Shown: positions 1 through 8,432, numbered from the stretch's first letter. The stretch is DNA of 64,000 nt from Paludibacteraceae bacterium (GCA_017477325.1 JAFUWV010000001.1:62001-126000); one strand, 5' to 3'. Made by a program: numbers and translations. Notes: generated by a model not told the origin, from the letters alone.

Positions 1-66
1 GCTGACAGGAAGGAACTCAGTGAGTCCCTGGATAACACCAAGAATAAGTGCTTGAAGCCAAGACAT
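1..66 (-). CDS. uppP: Undecaprenyl-diphosphatase UppP, N-terminal fragment cut by the window edge
   Basis: Only the first 22 codons are in the window, read on the minus strand from an ATG at 66. They translate to a start beginning MSWLQALILGVIQG and continuing LTEFLPVS, which is the characteristic opening of UppP/BacA with the conserved E in the LTEFLPVS segment. The family is an integral membrane enzyme that dephosphorylates undecaprenyl pyrophosphate to recycle the lipid carrier for peptidoglycan and O-antigen synthesis. It lies 12 bases after the DUF3098 gene, and ftsX, DUF3098, uppP is a usual Bacteroidetes order. The rest of the gene is outside the window. Confidence 0.85.
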   Translation of the reverse strand, partial: MSWLQALILGVIQGLTEFLPVS

Positions 67-78
67 AAGCGAGGAGTA

Positions 79-321
79 TTAGTCTTTTTTGATTTCGTTA
101 CTGTCTTTCTTTTTCGGTTTGTAGAGGATGGCAAAGACCATAGCCACAAAGCCGAAGAGGGCGATCATGGGGCCTAAGGTTATACGACGGAAAGAGAATA
201 TGTCGGGATTGTACTCTGTTGCGCCGGAAGGAGCACCAACCATGAGTGCGAATCCAACGATGATAATACAGAATGAGGCCAGAATGAGCCAGAGGTTTAA
301 CTTAGGTAAATTGAAATTCAT
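79..321 (-). CDS. DUF3098 family small membrane protein
   Basis: This 80-residue protein has two predicted membrane helices (about residues 10-30 and 48-67) joined by a loop containing NPDIFSFRRITLGP, the signature of DUF3098. It ends in a lysine-rich cytoplasmic tail. The family has no established biochemical role; in Bacteroidetes it normally lies between ftsX and uppP, which suggests a link to envelope growth (inference). Here ftsX and this gene are separated by about 2 kb holding three unrelated exported proteins. Confidence 0.85.
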   Translation of the reverse strand: MNFNLPKLNLWLILASFCIIIVGFALMVGAPSGATEYNPDIFSFRRITLGPMIALFGFVAMVFAILYKPKKKDSNEIKKD

Positions 322-386
322 GATGATTATGTTTGTATAGTATATATTATTGTTGAATGTATTATTCAGGTTTTATTCATTTTCTT

Positions 387-503
387 GCATAATTATACAG
401 AAATCTTAAAAATCGGCAATTTCAGAGTATGCTTAGAGATTGCTTACACTTTGCTTGACGCTTGCTTGACGGGAGTATTGTATAATTATACAAAATCTTA
501 AAA
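387..503. repeat. Pair of imperfect direct repeats in a 217-bp intergenic region
   Basis: Two copies of a roughly 24-bp sequence begin near 387 and 480. Both read ATAATTATACA, then a short A-rich run and ATCTTAAAA, with one or two small differences. Between them is a GCTT-rich stretch with two adjacent copies of GCTTGAC near 452-470. The pair lies between the end of the lipoprotein gene at 539 and the start of the DUF3098 gene, at one edge of the inserted island. I see no gene or clear promoter in 322-538. Confidence 0.5.
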
Positions 504-538
504 TTTGACATGTTTTTCGGCATTTCAATAATAGTAGT

Positions 539-1168
539 TTACAATGATTTATTTATTTGTTTCAGGAGCCACACTTTATTATTTGAGACATCTATATACT
601 TAGTGAGTCCTCTATTGGCGACAATCTCAGCAATTATATCATTTTTATAGAAATCATCATCTTCGTATGTGATTCGACTTAGTAACACCGTATCGGGCAA
701 AAGGTTAAACATTGCGTTATAATCCTGTTTCTTTACAATATCAGAATAGTTGTATTCAGTTCCTGCAAAAACGGGAGAATAATCATAATTAAATAAAAAC
801 AAATAATCATTTCTAATACAACGATATTCGATTATCATATTATTCTTATTCTCTTTCTCTACTGCGAGTAATTTAACTATTTTTTCAGCAATCTCAGCGG
901 CTACTTGGTGATTCGTGAACACTGGTTGAGAGCCAACAGGTTCAAAAGGCTCAAAAAATACATTAACATCCGAGACGACAAGGATATTTTGATTATTGGA
1001 GTCATTCTCATCACACATAATAAGAGTATCACCAACACTATATGGGAAATAGTCAGGCACTGACTCCCAGGGAAAATCACCTAACTGCTCTGCAATCTTA
1101 TGGTCATCCAACGTACACCCAATAAAAAGCGGTATTACCAATAATATAAGAACAAACTTCATTTTCAC
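539..1168 (-). CDS. Putative lipoprotein, paralogue of the 1709-2308 product
   Basis: This 209-residue protein begins with a signal peptide ending in a lipobox (LFIGC, Cys 18), so it should be a lipoprotein. I do not recognise a named family. It is a paralogue of the protein encoded at 1709-2308: both have FPWE followed by VPDYFPY and VGDT shortly after the lipobox, an EP[FY][ED]P element, and a DYNAMF.LLPDTV element in the C-terminal third. It lies 7 bases after the 1176-1691 gene on the same strand. The region is clearly richer in A and T than ftsX or the por genes, consistent with later acquisition (inference). Confidence 0.75.
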   Translation of the reverse strand: MKMKFVLILLVIPLFIGCTLDDHKIAEQLGDFPWESVPDYFPYSVGDTLIMCDENDSNNQNILVVSDVNVFFEPFEPVGSQPVFTNHQVAAEIAEKIVKLLAVEKENKNNMIIEYRCIRNDYLFLFNYDYSPVFAGTEYNYSDIVKKQDYNAMFNLLPDTVLLSRITYEDDDFYKNDIIAEIVANRGLTKYIDVSNNKVWLLKQINKSL

Positions 1169-1175
1169 ATGCGTT

Positions 1176-1691
1176 CTACCCGTAATATTTAATTGAATAT
1201 TGATTATTTTCTGTCCTTATACTGAGTATATATAACCCTCTTGCAAAGGAATCTTGTTCTATAGATGCCATGTTTGAAAATTCTTTTAGGAGTTTTCCAG
1301 ACACAGAGTATAAGTTAATTGCAATAATATTCTCGTCTTCAATTTGATTAAACAAATCATTAATATCACTAATATGAGTTTCCGGAGCTTCATTATATTC
1401 TTTCATTCGCCGTGGATGACTAACACTATTGCCATGAATCATGAGACTTGGATATCCAAAAAATATCATCTTCTTATATTGATTTCTACGGTAAGCAACT
1501 TTATCGGCATGATAATAATTAGATCCCCCATTGCACTCAATAGTATCATTGATTATATGAATGTAAGGACATTCATAGTGAATAGTATAAGAATAATCAG
1601 AGTGTGACAATGATATTGATTGAGAATACACAGTCATACTTACTCCCCAAAGAGTAAGTAATAAAATGATGTAGCGAATAGTATTACTCAT
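1176..1691 (-). CDS. Exported protein with a probable type IX secretion C-terminal sorting domain
   Basis: The start is taken at the ATG at 1691, since it opens directly into a signal peptide (MSNTIRYIILLLTLWG, ending near VYSQ); a longer frame would overlap the upstream gene. The protein is about 171 residues. The last 47 residues have the pattern of a type A T9SS sorting domain: a strand INLYSVSGKLLKEF, a short spacer, then FARGLYILSIRT and a terminal IKYYG. The central part is unrecognised. A T9SS operon starts 2 kb away, so it is a plausible cargo. It sits between the two paralogous lipoprotein genes. Confidence 0.7.
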   Translation of the reverse strand: MSNTIRYIILLLTLWGVSMTVYSQSISLSHSDYSYTIHYECPYIHIINDTIECNGGSNYYHADKVAYRRNQYKKMIFFGYPSLMIHGNSVSHPRRMKEYNEAPETHISDINDLFNQIEDENIIAINLYSVSGKLLKEFSNMASIEQDSFARGLYILSIRTENNQYSIKYYG

Positions 1692-1708
1692 AAGAAGATA
1701 TATTACTA

Positions 1709-2308
1709 TTAATAGTCTATAACTGTCCAATCCTGTTTATAAAACGCATCCCAAAAATGAATAATTCCAATGCCTTTAACTATAGTAGCTTTTGCGGAAT
1801 CCCCTTTAGAAGAACACCATTTTGATGATTCAACAGTATCAGGAAGCAAGGCAAACATAGCATTGTAATCCTCACTTTCTACCTTATCTTTAAAATTATA
1901 ACCTTTATAGGTGTTAATGCCTTGATTACCGACGGCAAAACTCATGCCGTATTCCATACGATGACACGTCCAACTCATAGAAAAATAGACTCCATCTTCA
2001 TCATATTTAACAAGTTTTACTTGTTTAGAAGCATATTCATTTTGAGTACCGCAGTTACACACCAGAAGTTTATACTTACCAGGGTCATACGGTTCATATT
2101 CTGATACAACGGAAGAAACTACGAATTTCACTTCTTCATCGTTATTTTTCATTATAACAGTATCTCCAACTTCATACGGAAAATAATCAGGAACCAGTTC
2201 CCATGGGAAGTTACCCAATAGCCGCTTTGTCCTATACTCATCAATAGTACAGCCACAAAAGAGAATAGCCAACGCAAGAATAAATAATATTGACGGAAGT
2301 CTTTTCAT
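1709..2308 (-). CDS. Putative lipoprotein, paralogue of the 539-1168 product
   Basis: The ATG at 2308 is preferred over an upstream in-frame ATG at 2341 because it gives a compact signal peptide MKRLPSILFILALAILF followed by the lipobox CGC. The mature protein carries the same FPWE, VPDYFPY and VGDT elements and the same DYNAMFALLPDTV element as the protein at 539-1168, so the two arose by duplication and then diverged. No catalytic motif is visible. The three genes at 539, 1176 and 1709 are tightly spaced and may be one transcript. Confidence 0.75.
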   Translation of the reverse strand: MKRLPSILFILALAILFCGCTIDEYRTKRLLGNFPWELVPDYFPYEVGDTVIMKNNDEEVKFVVSSVVSEYEPYDPGKYKLLVCNCGTQNEYASKQVKLVKYDEDGVYFSMSWTCHRMEYGMSFAVGNQGINTYKGYNFKDKVESEDYNAMFALLPDTVESSKWCSSKGDSAKATIVKGIGIIHFWDAFYKQDWTVIDY

Positions 2309-2366
2309 ACTATAACTTATGCTATTGATTAACGGGTGCAAACTTTATATAATTAATATTCGAGAA

Positions 2367-3227
2367 TCAGACATAATAGAGGTCATCGGTGCGCATGCGG
2401 ATGTAGTGGTTAGCTGCAAAGACAGAGGCAAGGAGAGTGATGAGAATGCCTGTGAGGAGGACAACACAGGAGACGACTGCTATATTCTGCCAGGTAAGCA
2501 TCATGAGGTTGAGACCGAAGCTATATCGGACATAAGCGATGGCAGCCGCGAGGAGTGCGAGAGCAAGGAGTCCTGCGAGGAGTCCCATGAGGACATTGCG
2601 GCGCACGATAGGAGCCTTGATGACATGAGGAGTGGCACCTACAAGTTTCATTGTGTTGATAAGGAAGCGCTTGGAATAGACATGCAGGCGAATGGTATTG
2701 ACAATGAGTGCGACAGCGATGAAGAGCAAGAGCAGTGCAGCCCCAAGGAGGGCGATGGAGAAGATGCTGACATTGCTGTCGAGCATGCTGACAACATCCT
2801 TCTGATAGACAATACGGCTGACAGAAGGAAAGACGGAGAGTGTTTGCTCGATGGCTGCAATACTGTCGGACTGAGCATAGTCGGCAGCAAGAAAGACCTC
2901 ATAGGAAGCCTGAAGCGGATTGAAACCAAGGAAGCTGACCGGATCTTCGCCGAGATACTCGATATGTTCGCGCAGTGCCTCGTCTTTGGAAATGAACTTA
3001 TGTTCACGGGCGAATGGTGCGATAGTGAGCAGGTTGTCGATGCGCTGGAGTTCGTCAGGCTCGGCATTGTCGTTGATGACAAGAGTGAGTGCAACATTCT
3101 CCTTGACCTGACGTATGAGGTCGTTGGCAGAGATAAGGACAACACACTCAATACCTACGAGGAAGAGTACCAGAGCCACTGAGATGGTGGTTGTGAGATA
3201 CATATTGAAGAAACGATGCTTAGCCAT
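2367..3227 (-). CDS. ftsX: Cell division protein FtsX (ABC transporter permease-like)
   Basis: This 286-residue protein has the FtsX layout: a first membrane helix at about residues 11-33, an extracytoplasmic domain to about residue 150, then three more helices (about 155-178, 208-232 and 250-272). With FtsE, FtsX controls peptidoglycan hydrolases at the division site. No ftsE is in the window; in Bacteroidetes it is often encoded elsewhere. The neighbours on one side are the por genes and on the other the inserted lipoprotein island, beyond which DUF3098 and uppP continue the usual order. The long plus-strand frame opposite this gene is a shadow. Confidence 0.9.
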   Translation of the reverse strand: MAKHRFFNMYLTTTISVALVLFLVGIECVVLISANDLIRQVKENVALTLVINDNAEPDELQRIDNLLTIAPFAREHKFISKDEALREHIEYLGEDPVSFLGFNPLQASYEVFLAADYAQSDSIAAIEQTLSVFPSVSRIVYQKDVVSMLDSNVSIFSIALLGAALLLLFIAVALIVNTIRLHVYSKRFLINTMKLVGATPHVIKAPIVRRNVLMGLLAGLLALALLAAAIAYVRYSFGLNLMMLTWQNIAVVSCVVLLTGILITLLASVFAANHYIRMRTDDLYYV

Positions 3228-3237
3228 GCGGAGTTAG

Positions 3238-3265
3238 TTGAGAGTAGAGAGTTTTGAGTTTAGAG
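3238..3265. repeat. Degenerate heptamer array between porN and ftsX
   Basis: Four consecutive 7-bp units are visible: TTGAGAG, TAGAGAG, TTTTGAG and TTTAGAG. Less regular AGTTTG and GAGTTGAG units follow to about 3290. The array lies between the porN stop and the ftsX start. It belongs to the set of short-period junction arrays described in the findings. Confidence 0.6.
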
Positions 3266-3305
3266 AAGTTTGTCAGTTGCGAGTTGAGAGCAGATAGTTA
3301 CACAA

Positions 3306-3340
3306 CAAGAATCAAGCGGGAATTGGCCTCTTGATTCTTG
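3306..3340. other. Perfect 11-bp inverted repeat downstream of porN
   Basis: CAAGAATCAAG at 3306-3316 is followed after 13 bases by its exact reverse complement at 3330-3340. It lies 24 bases beyond the porN stop, in the direction of transcription. The minus-strand sequence after the stem (TTGTGTAACT) has no good U run, so it may be a transcript 3' stabiliser or a weak terminator rather than a standard intrinsic terminator. Confidence 0.6.
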
Positions 3341-3363
3341 CTATGACAGATATTATGCGAATA

Positions 3364-4311
3364 TTAATATTCCCAAAGGTCCTGTTCGAAGGTAAGCAGT
3401 TCGTCAAAGATACGTTGTTGCTCTTTCTTAATCTCATCGGCAGTCTTGGCATAGTTAGGAATCATGCGGTTGTACATATTGCTATCACCAAGGATGTATG
3501 AGGTATAGAGTTTCTTAGCGAAGAACTCGTCGAAAGTGAGTCGTTTGTTATCGTTGCTCTGCGGAATCATGTACTGCTTAGCCAGATAGGGGCGCAGTGC
3601 GTCGAACGGAATCCAGAAGAGGAGTGACTCATGGAGTGCTGCCATAACCTGGTCGCTCTCAGTAGAGAAGATTTTATCGGACTGCAGAGGTGCAATGGCG
3701 ATAATCTTCGAGTAGAGGCGGGAGGTGTGACGGTCGAAGAAGATAATCTCCTGAATGAGATACTTGAGCTGGTTTTTGACGAAGCTCTCGTAAGGATAGA
3801 AGTGGAATGACATCTTGTCAGCCTTCTTATCATAGTGGAGAAGCATAGCGTCGGAGCACTCGACATTATAGTGGCAAGTATCCTCGGAATAGTCAGCGGT
3901 GGGGTCATCAACCATGAAGAGCGTAGGAATCTCTTCCATACCGATTAGGTTGGCATCTGCAAACTCCGGTTTGATATTGTCCTGTGCCTTACGATAGACA
4001 GGCAGTCCGTCAACTATACCATCGACAATGACTTTGAAGAGCGAGCGATACTGCGGGTCATCGTAGCGTACAGGGAAATAGAGCTGGTAGTTCTGCTTGT
4101 AACGCATATCGATGATGCGATATACTACGCGGGACCAAACGATATCATCAGCACGGTGAAAGACACTAACAAGGGTATCGGCAGCATCGTTAAGTTCGAC
4201 AGTTTCGATACGTACGGCACCTTTATCATCGAAGAAAGGATAGATCTGGTGCTGTGCACTTGCAGACATGAAAGCTATCAGCAAGCATGCTATTACACTT
4301 AATTTCTTCAT
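3364..4311 (-). CDS. porN: Type IX secretion system protein PorN/GldN
   Basis: This 315-residue protein opens with a signal peptide (cleavage near ASAQ, residue 19) and has the GldN signature: a DDIVWSRVVYRIIDMRYKQN segment near residues 55-75 and LYFP shortly after, then a C-terminal region including FDEFF..K.. and YNRMIPNY. PorN associates with the lipoprotein PorK in the large periplasmic ring attached to the outer membrane. It is the last gene of porP-K-L-M-N, the same order as in Porphyromonas gingivalis. The gap to porM is 24 bases. Confidence 0.95.
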   Translation of the reverse strand: MKKLSVIACLLIAFMSASAQHQIYPFFDDKGAVRIETVELNDAADTLVSVFHRADDIVWSRVVYRIIDMRYKQNYQLYFPVRYDDPQYRSLFKVIVDGIVDGLPVYRKAQDNIKPEFADANLIGMEEIPTLFMVDDPTADYSEDTCHYNVECSDAMLLHYDKKADKMSFHFYPYESFVKNQLKYLIQEIIFFDRHTSRLYSKIIAIAPLQSDKIFSTESDQVMAALHESLLFWIPFDALRPYLAKQYMIPQSNDNKRLTFDEFFAKKLYTSYILGDSNMYNRMIPNYAKTADEIKKEQQRIFDELLTFEQDLWEY

Positions 4312-4335
4312 ATTATATCTGTTTAGTTATCTTAA

Positions 4336-5889
4336 TTAATTGAGTTGGAGAGGAATACCGCGCAAGCGAATCTCCTTTCCTTCAGGACCTTTAGCACGTA
4401 TATCAACGATGTTGACCATAGCACCGGGTTTGAGTTTGCTGAGCTGATCAATCTGTGCTTTGGAGAACTTATTTCCGGCAGACTGAGAATAGCCCATCGA
4501 AGTCTGTAGCTGGAAGGAAGTGATGTTATACTTGAGGTCAAGCAGACCTTCGGAGCCGTAACTTGCAATGACAGAAGCCTGCGGATTGAGCAGTGCGTTA
4601 CGTGCAATCTTTCCTTCGTTATACTCGGTGGAACCACTCTTGAAGTAAGCACCAGGTTTGGGCAACTCCTTAACACGGTAGCTCAGGCTACCCATAGACT
4701 GTACGCGTCCGTCGAGTTCTGCAGAGACGGAGATGGTGACTTCCCGAGCAGAAGAGCCCGGCTTGATGTACCACATACCTCCACGCTGCGAGGCGGAAGC
4801 GCCATTGACAGAGACTTTAACTTTGTCGTTAGCCACACCAGGAACAGAGATAGAGAACTTATTCTCGTAGTCACGATACATGACATTGAGCTCGACATTG
4901 GAAACAGTGACTGAAGGCTCGCCTACGCTATAGTCGCTCTCGAACGGGAAACGAAGTTCCTCTTCGCCTTCGTTCTTTGGGGGAAGGACGAGTTCACCTT
5001 TGTACTTACGCAATCCGAGACCGGAAGCCACTACTTCGTAGATACCATTCTCATTGATTTTGTTGCCATCGATATAGTAGTCAGGACGTGCAGTAGAGTC
5101 AACAGCAGCGAGTACAATCTTAGCGCTGTACTTACCGCCACGGATGACATAGCGAGAGTTAGGAACCACAAACACTTCCATCTTGTTAACACGGAGGTCG
5201 GCAGCATCGGTACGATCACGCAGATACTGGATCATCTCACTCTGTGCAGCACGAACGTCGTTCTGCATCTTGGTAAGGATAGTGATACTTGCACCGACAG
5301 GCATACCTTCGAAGATAACGTGCTCCCAGTCGATAGAGTCACCGTCGGCAGTGGTACCGCCATCGGTAGAGAACATCTTCTCGAACTCGGCTTTCTTCTC
5401 GTTCTCAGTGAGAGCGATAATGAACTGACGATATTCGATGAACATATTCTTGAGCTCGGTAGCATGTCCTTCGTTGATAGCGTACTGAGCAGTGACATCC
5501 AGGTTGTCGCGGGCAGCAATAGTGCGCACACCTACGGCTTCCTTGGAAGGTGCTTTCTTCTGACCATCAGCGAGGACGCCGATATCGTATTTGAAAGTCT
5601 GTATATAGTCATAAATGCTGTCAGACTTCTGTTGCAACCGCAAAGCCTTTTGATACCACTCACCATTCTTCGCCTCATTCTGTTCAGCCGCAGCTTTGAA
5701 TGATTCCATCATCTCGTTGTTACGGGTTTCGATGGCATCGATGGTGAAATGGAGGCTGTCGTCAACAAGTCTGAAACCATTGAGGATATCGGTACTAACA
5801 TTCAGCGCCAACATAGCGGTCAGCACCAAATACATCATACCAATCATTTTTTGTCTCGGGGTTTCCGGACAGTTTTTTGCTCCACCCAT
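4336..5889 (-). CDS. porM: Type IX secretion system protein PorM/GldM
   Basis: This 517-residue protein starts with a short cytoplasmic segment rich in charge (MGGAKNCPETPRQKM) and one membrane helix (about residues 16-34), followed by a long periplasmic part with an N-terminal helical domain and later beta-rich domains (for example PGVANDKVKVSVNGAS near 360). That is the GldM plan. With PorL it forms the inner-membrane motor that spans the periplasm to the PorK/PorN ring and energises T9SS export. The gap to porL contains an octamer array. Confidence 0.95.
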   Translation of the reverse strand: MGGAKNCPETPRQKMIGMMYLVLTAMLALNVSTDILNGFRLVDDSLHFTIDAIETRNNEMMESFKAAAEQNEAKNGEWYQKALRLQQKSDSIYDYIQTFKYDIGVLADGQKKAPSKEAVGVRTIAARDNLDVTAQYAINEGHATELKNMFIEYRQFIIALTENEKKAEFEKMFSTDGGTTADGDSIDWEHVIFEGMPVGASITILTKMQNDVRAAQSEMIQYLRDRTDAADLRVNKMEVFVVPNSRYVIRGGKYSAKIVLAAVDSTARPDYYIDGNKINENGIYEVVASGLGLRKYKGELVLPPKNEGEEELRFPFESDYSVGEPSVTVSNVELNVMYRDYENKFSISVPGVANDKVKVSVNGASASQRGGMWYIKPGSSAREVTISVSAELDGRVQSMGSLSYRVKELPKPGAYFKSGSTEYNEGKIARNALLNPQASVIASYGSEGLLDLKYNITSFQLQTSMGYSQSAGNKFSKAQIDQLSKLKPGAMVNIVDIRAKGPEGKEIRLRGIPLQLN

Positions 5890-5899
5890 GATTTGAATT

Positions 5900-5930
5900 G
5901 TTTAAATGTTTAAATGTTTAAAAGTTTAAA
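5900..5930. repeat. Octamer array between porM and porL
   Basis: Four consecutive units are visible: GTTTAAAT, GTTTAAAT, GTTTAAAA and GTTTAAA. They start 11 bases upstream of the porM ATG, inside the T9SS operon, so they would be transcribed in the porL-porM intercistronic RNA. Confidence 0.7.
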
Positions 5931-5963
5931 GCGCCTGTTAAACGTTCAAAATATCTATATTGT

Positions 5964-7037
5964 TTATGCAAGGGCATTGAGCATATTGCCATAAACCTTG
6001 TTGAGGTCAGCTATTTGCTGAGCGAGTTTCTGCTGTGCAGTCTGATACTGTTTGCCTGCCTCGAGAGCCTGAGCGGCAGCAGCCTGAATCTGCTTGGTAT
6101 CCTGTGCGAGCTGGTCAACAGTAGCACTGACTCCGTTCACTTTCTCTGTCTGAGCGCGGAAGGCAGCTGCCTGTGCGTTGATTTCCTTGAGCTGGAGTTC
6201 GTAAACAGAGTTGAGAGAAGCTATCTGAGCATTGACTGACTCAAGTCCTTTACCATTAGCCTTGGTCTGAGCGATGACAGCATCCATATCAGCGATGACA
6301 GCCTGGTATTTCTTTGCAAGAGCGTCATAGTTCTCACCGAGCGACTGTGTATTCTTAGCAAGAGTCTGCTGCGATTCAGCAACAGCTTCGCCAGCCTTGG
6401 CGATATTGCCTGCAGCTGCAGCAACGGCAGCATCAACACCTTGACCAGCCTTACCGAGAGAACCGGCGAGAGCGACGGTAGCGTCTTCGATACCCTTTCC
6501 TGCCTTAGCCATATTGTCAGTGAGTCCGGCAGAAGCGGTCTCAAGTCCCTGACCGGCAGCAGTGATAGTCTTCTTCAGTTGGGCAGTAGCATCGGCCACT
6601 TCACCGAGAGATGCCAGTTGTCCGGCTGTCTTGCTCAGGTTCTGAATACCTTCTTTGAGAGCTTTGAGTTCTGCCTCAGGGAGAGCGGTATCAATAGTCT
6701 TTCTTTCAGGAGTGTCAGTCACATTGCCGGGGATACCATTGCCTCCGAGAAGTTCTTTTTCTTCATGACCAATCAGTTGCGGGAACACGTTTTCCCAGTT
6801 GTAAACTGCATGAGGTTTTTCGAATATACCGAGCATGAACAGGAACGACTCGGTGAACATACCTACCATAAGGACATAGCTTGCTCCGGGCCAGTGGAGG
6901 ATTTTGAAAAGAGCACCTACGATAACTACAGATGCACCCAAACTATATACCATGTTTACTGCGTAAGCGTGACGCGCATACCACGCAACTACTTTATCCC
7001 AACCTTTGAGTTCTTGGGGATTGTTTTGATTTGCCAT
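5964..7037 (-). CDS. porL: Type IX secretion system motor protein PorL/GldL, with a long coiled tail
   Basis: Two membrane helices are visible at about residues 28-48 and 53-72, followed by a long cytoplasmic tail. Helix 2 contains Glu 63 (GMFTESFLF), at the place of the acidic residue that GldL/PorL needs for proton-driven work (family knowledge). The protein has 357 residues, longer than the roughly 215 of flavobacterial GldL and the roughly 310 of P. gingivalis PorL as I recall them. The extra length is an Ala/Gly-rich region at about 150-215 with recurring AKAG.G and AGN.AKAG units, then a Gln-rich coiled coil to the end. Confidence 0.95.
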   Translation of the reverse strand: MANQNNPQELKGWDKVVAWYARHAYAVNMVYSLGASVVIVGALFKILHWPGASYVLMVGMFTESFLFMLGIFEKPHAVYNWENVFPQLIGHEEKELLGGNGIPGNVTDTPERKTIDTALPEAELKALKEGIQNLSKTAGQLASLGEVADATAQLKKTITAAGQGLETASAGLTDNMAKAGKGIEDATVALAGSLGKAGQGVDAAVAAAAGNIAKAGEAVAESQQTLAKNTQSLGENYDALAKKYQAVIADMDAVIAQTKANGKGLESVNAQIASLNSVYELQLKEINAQAAAFRAQTEKVNGVSATVDQLAQDTKQIQAAAAQALEAGKQYQTAQQKLAQQIADLNKVYGNMLNALA

Positions 7038-7085
7038 TTTTATATTAAAATTAGAAGTTTGTACCTTATTATATATATATCTAAA

Positions 7086-8432
7086 TTATTCACCTACGAA
7101 AGAGCGTACGCAGCGGAAGCCTATATACGGTTTGCTCTCATACTGATACTCATAGGTACGAGTGCCGCACTGCAGGAAATATGAGATATCTTTCCAGCTA
7201 CCGCCTTTGATGACTTTGCGTTTGAGCACGTCGGGGTCATCTTTGCGGGCCATATACTGCAACTCGGGATTGAGGTCGTTGACATAAGTGTTGGTAGCAG
7301 TGTTATATGCCGAAGAGGTCCACTCTGCCACATTGCCGGCCATATCGAACAGACCAAAGTCGTTCGGGCGGAACTGAGCTACGCGCATGGTAGCAGTACC
7401 GGTATCATCGACATAGCTGCCACGATAGGGTTTGAAGTTAGCAAGGAAGCATCCCTTGGCATCGCGTGCATAGTTGCCACCCCAAGGATAGGTAGCCATC
7501 TTACGTCCGCCACGAGCTGCATACTCCCACTCTGCCTCGGTAGGCAGACGGTACTTCTGAGCATCAACGACGCTGTTGCTCAGGAAATAGTCGGTACGCC
7601 ACTGGCAGAAGGCATGTGCCTGCTCCCATGTAACACCTACAACAGGATATTCAGCGAATCCGGGGTGAGAGAAATACTTGAGGAGCATAGGCTCGTTGTA
7701 AGCATACTGGAAGTCACGAACCCACACCATGGTATCGGGATAGACGTTGATAATCATGTATGTGTAGAGGTCGCTCGGCTCCTGAAGGGGCTTGGTGAGG
7801 GTGCTATCGTGAATAACATTGAACTCATCGACCCATGCGGTGTCAACACGTACGGATGCATTCTCAGGATAGCGTCCTTTAGACACATCGAAACGGTTAG
7901 AGGGCTTAGCAGCCTCATCATAGTTGAGCCAACGATAACTGAAATGGAAGCGTGTGGTATTGATGGAACCATCAGAATAGTATAGCGGAGACAAGGCGTC
8001 CACGATATCCTCTTCTTTGCTATTCCACGGAAGTTTCTTCTTCCAGTTGATGAGATAGTTCTCTTCGTCAAAATCTTCATCCTTAGGCTGAATGGCATAT
8101 TCAGTCATTCCTGCATCAACGAGCAGGCGATATGCTATAGAGTCACGAACCCAGTTGACGAACTGCTTGTACTCATTGTTAGTGATTTCAGTTTCGTCCA
8201 TCCAGAAGGCATCCACAGTTACCATTAGTGGATTGTCAGGTTGATTGAAAATAGCAGACTGAGTGTTGCTACCCATCATGAATGATCCTTTCTTGACATA
8301 GACCATTCCGTAAGGATTAGCTTCCTTGAAATTGCCTTTCGCACCTGCACCGACCAGTTCGCCTGCAGGCTTGTTACAACCAACAAGAGCGAAACCGAGT
8401 GCTACGATTAGCAGAATACTTCTAAATTTCAT
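7086..8432 (-). CDS. porK: Type IX secretion system lipoprotein PorK/GldK
   Basis: This 448-residue protein starts with a lipoprotein signal peptide (LVGC, Cys 19) and contains a formylglycine-generating-enzyme-like (SUMF1) fold: MVYVKKGSFMMGSN near residue 45, RLPTEAEWEYAARGG near 300, and GSWKD and GFRCVR at the end. GldK/PorK use this fold structurally, forming the outer-membrane-anchored ring with PorN. The position between porP and porL is the canonical one. Confidence 0.95.
   Translation of the reverse strand: MKFRSILLIVALGFALVGCNKPAGELVGAGAKGNFKEANPYGMVYVKKGSFMMGSNTQSAIFNQPDNPLMVTVDAFWMDETEITNNEYKQFVNWVRDSIAYRLLVDAGMTEYAIQPKDEDFDEENYLINWKKKLPWNSKEEDIVDALSPLYYSDGSINTTRFHFSYRWLNYDEAAKPSNRFDVSKGRYPENASVRVDTAWVDEFNVIHDSTLTKPLQEPSDLYTYMIINVYPDTMVWVRDFQYAYNEPMLLKYFSHPGFAEYPVVGVTWEQAHAFCQWRTDYFLSNSVVDAQKYRLPTEAEWEYAARGGRKMATYPWGGNYARDAKGCFLANFKPYRGSYVDDTGTATMRVAQFRPNDFGLFDMAGNVAEWTSSAYNTATNTYVNDLNPELQYMARKDDPDVLKRKVIKGGSWKDISYFLQCGTRTYEYQYESKPYIGFRCVRSFVGE

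Noticed and set aside
2319-3182. A 287-residue open frame on the plus strand opposite ftsX
   Set aside because: It is the mirror of a well-supported ftsX gene, has low-complexity acidic composition and no family resemblance.
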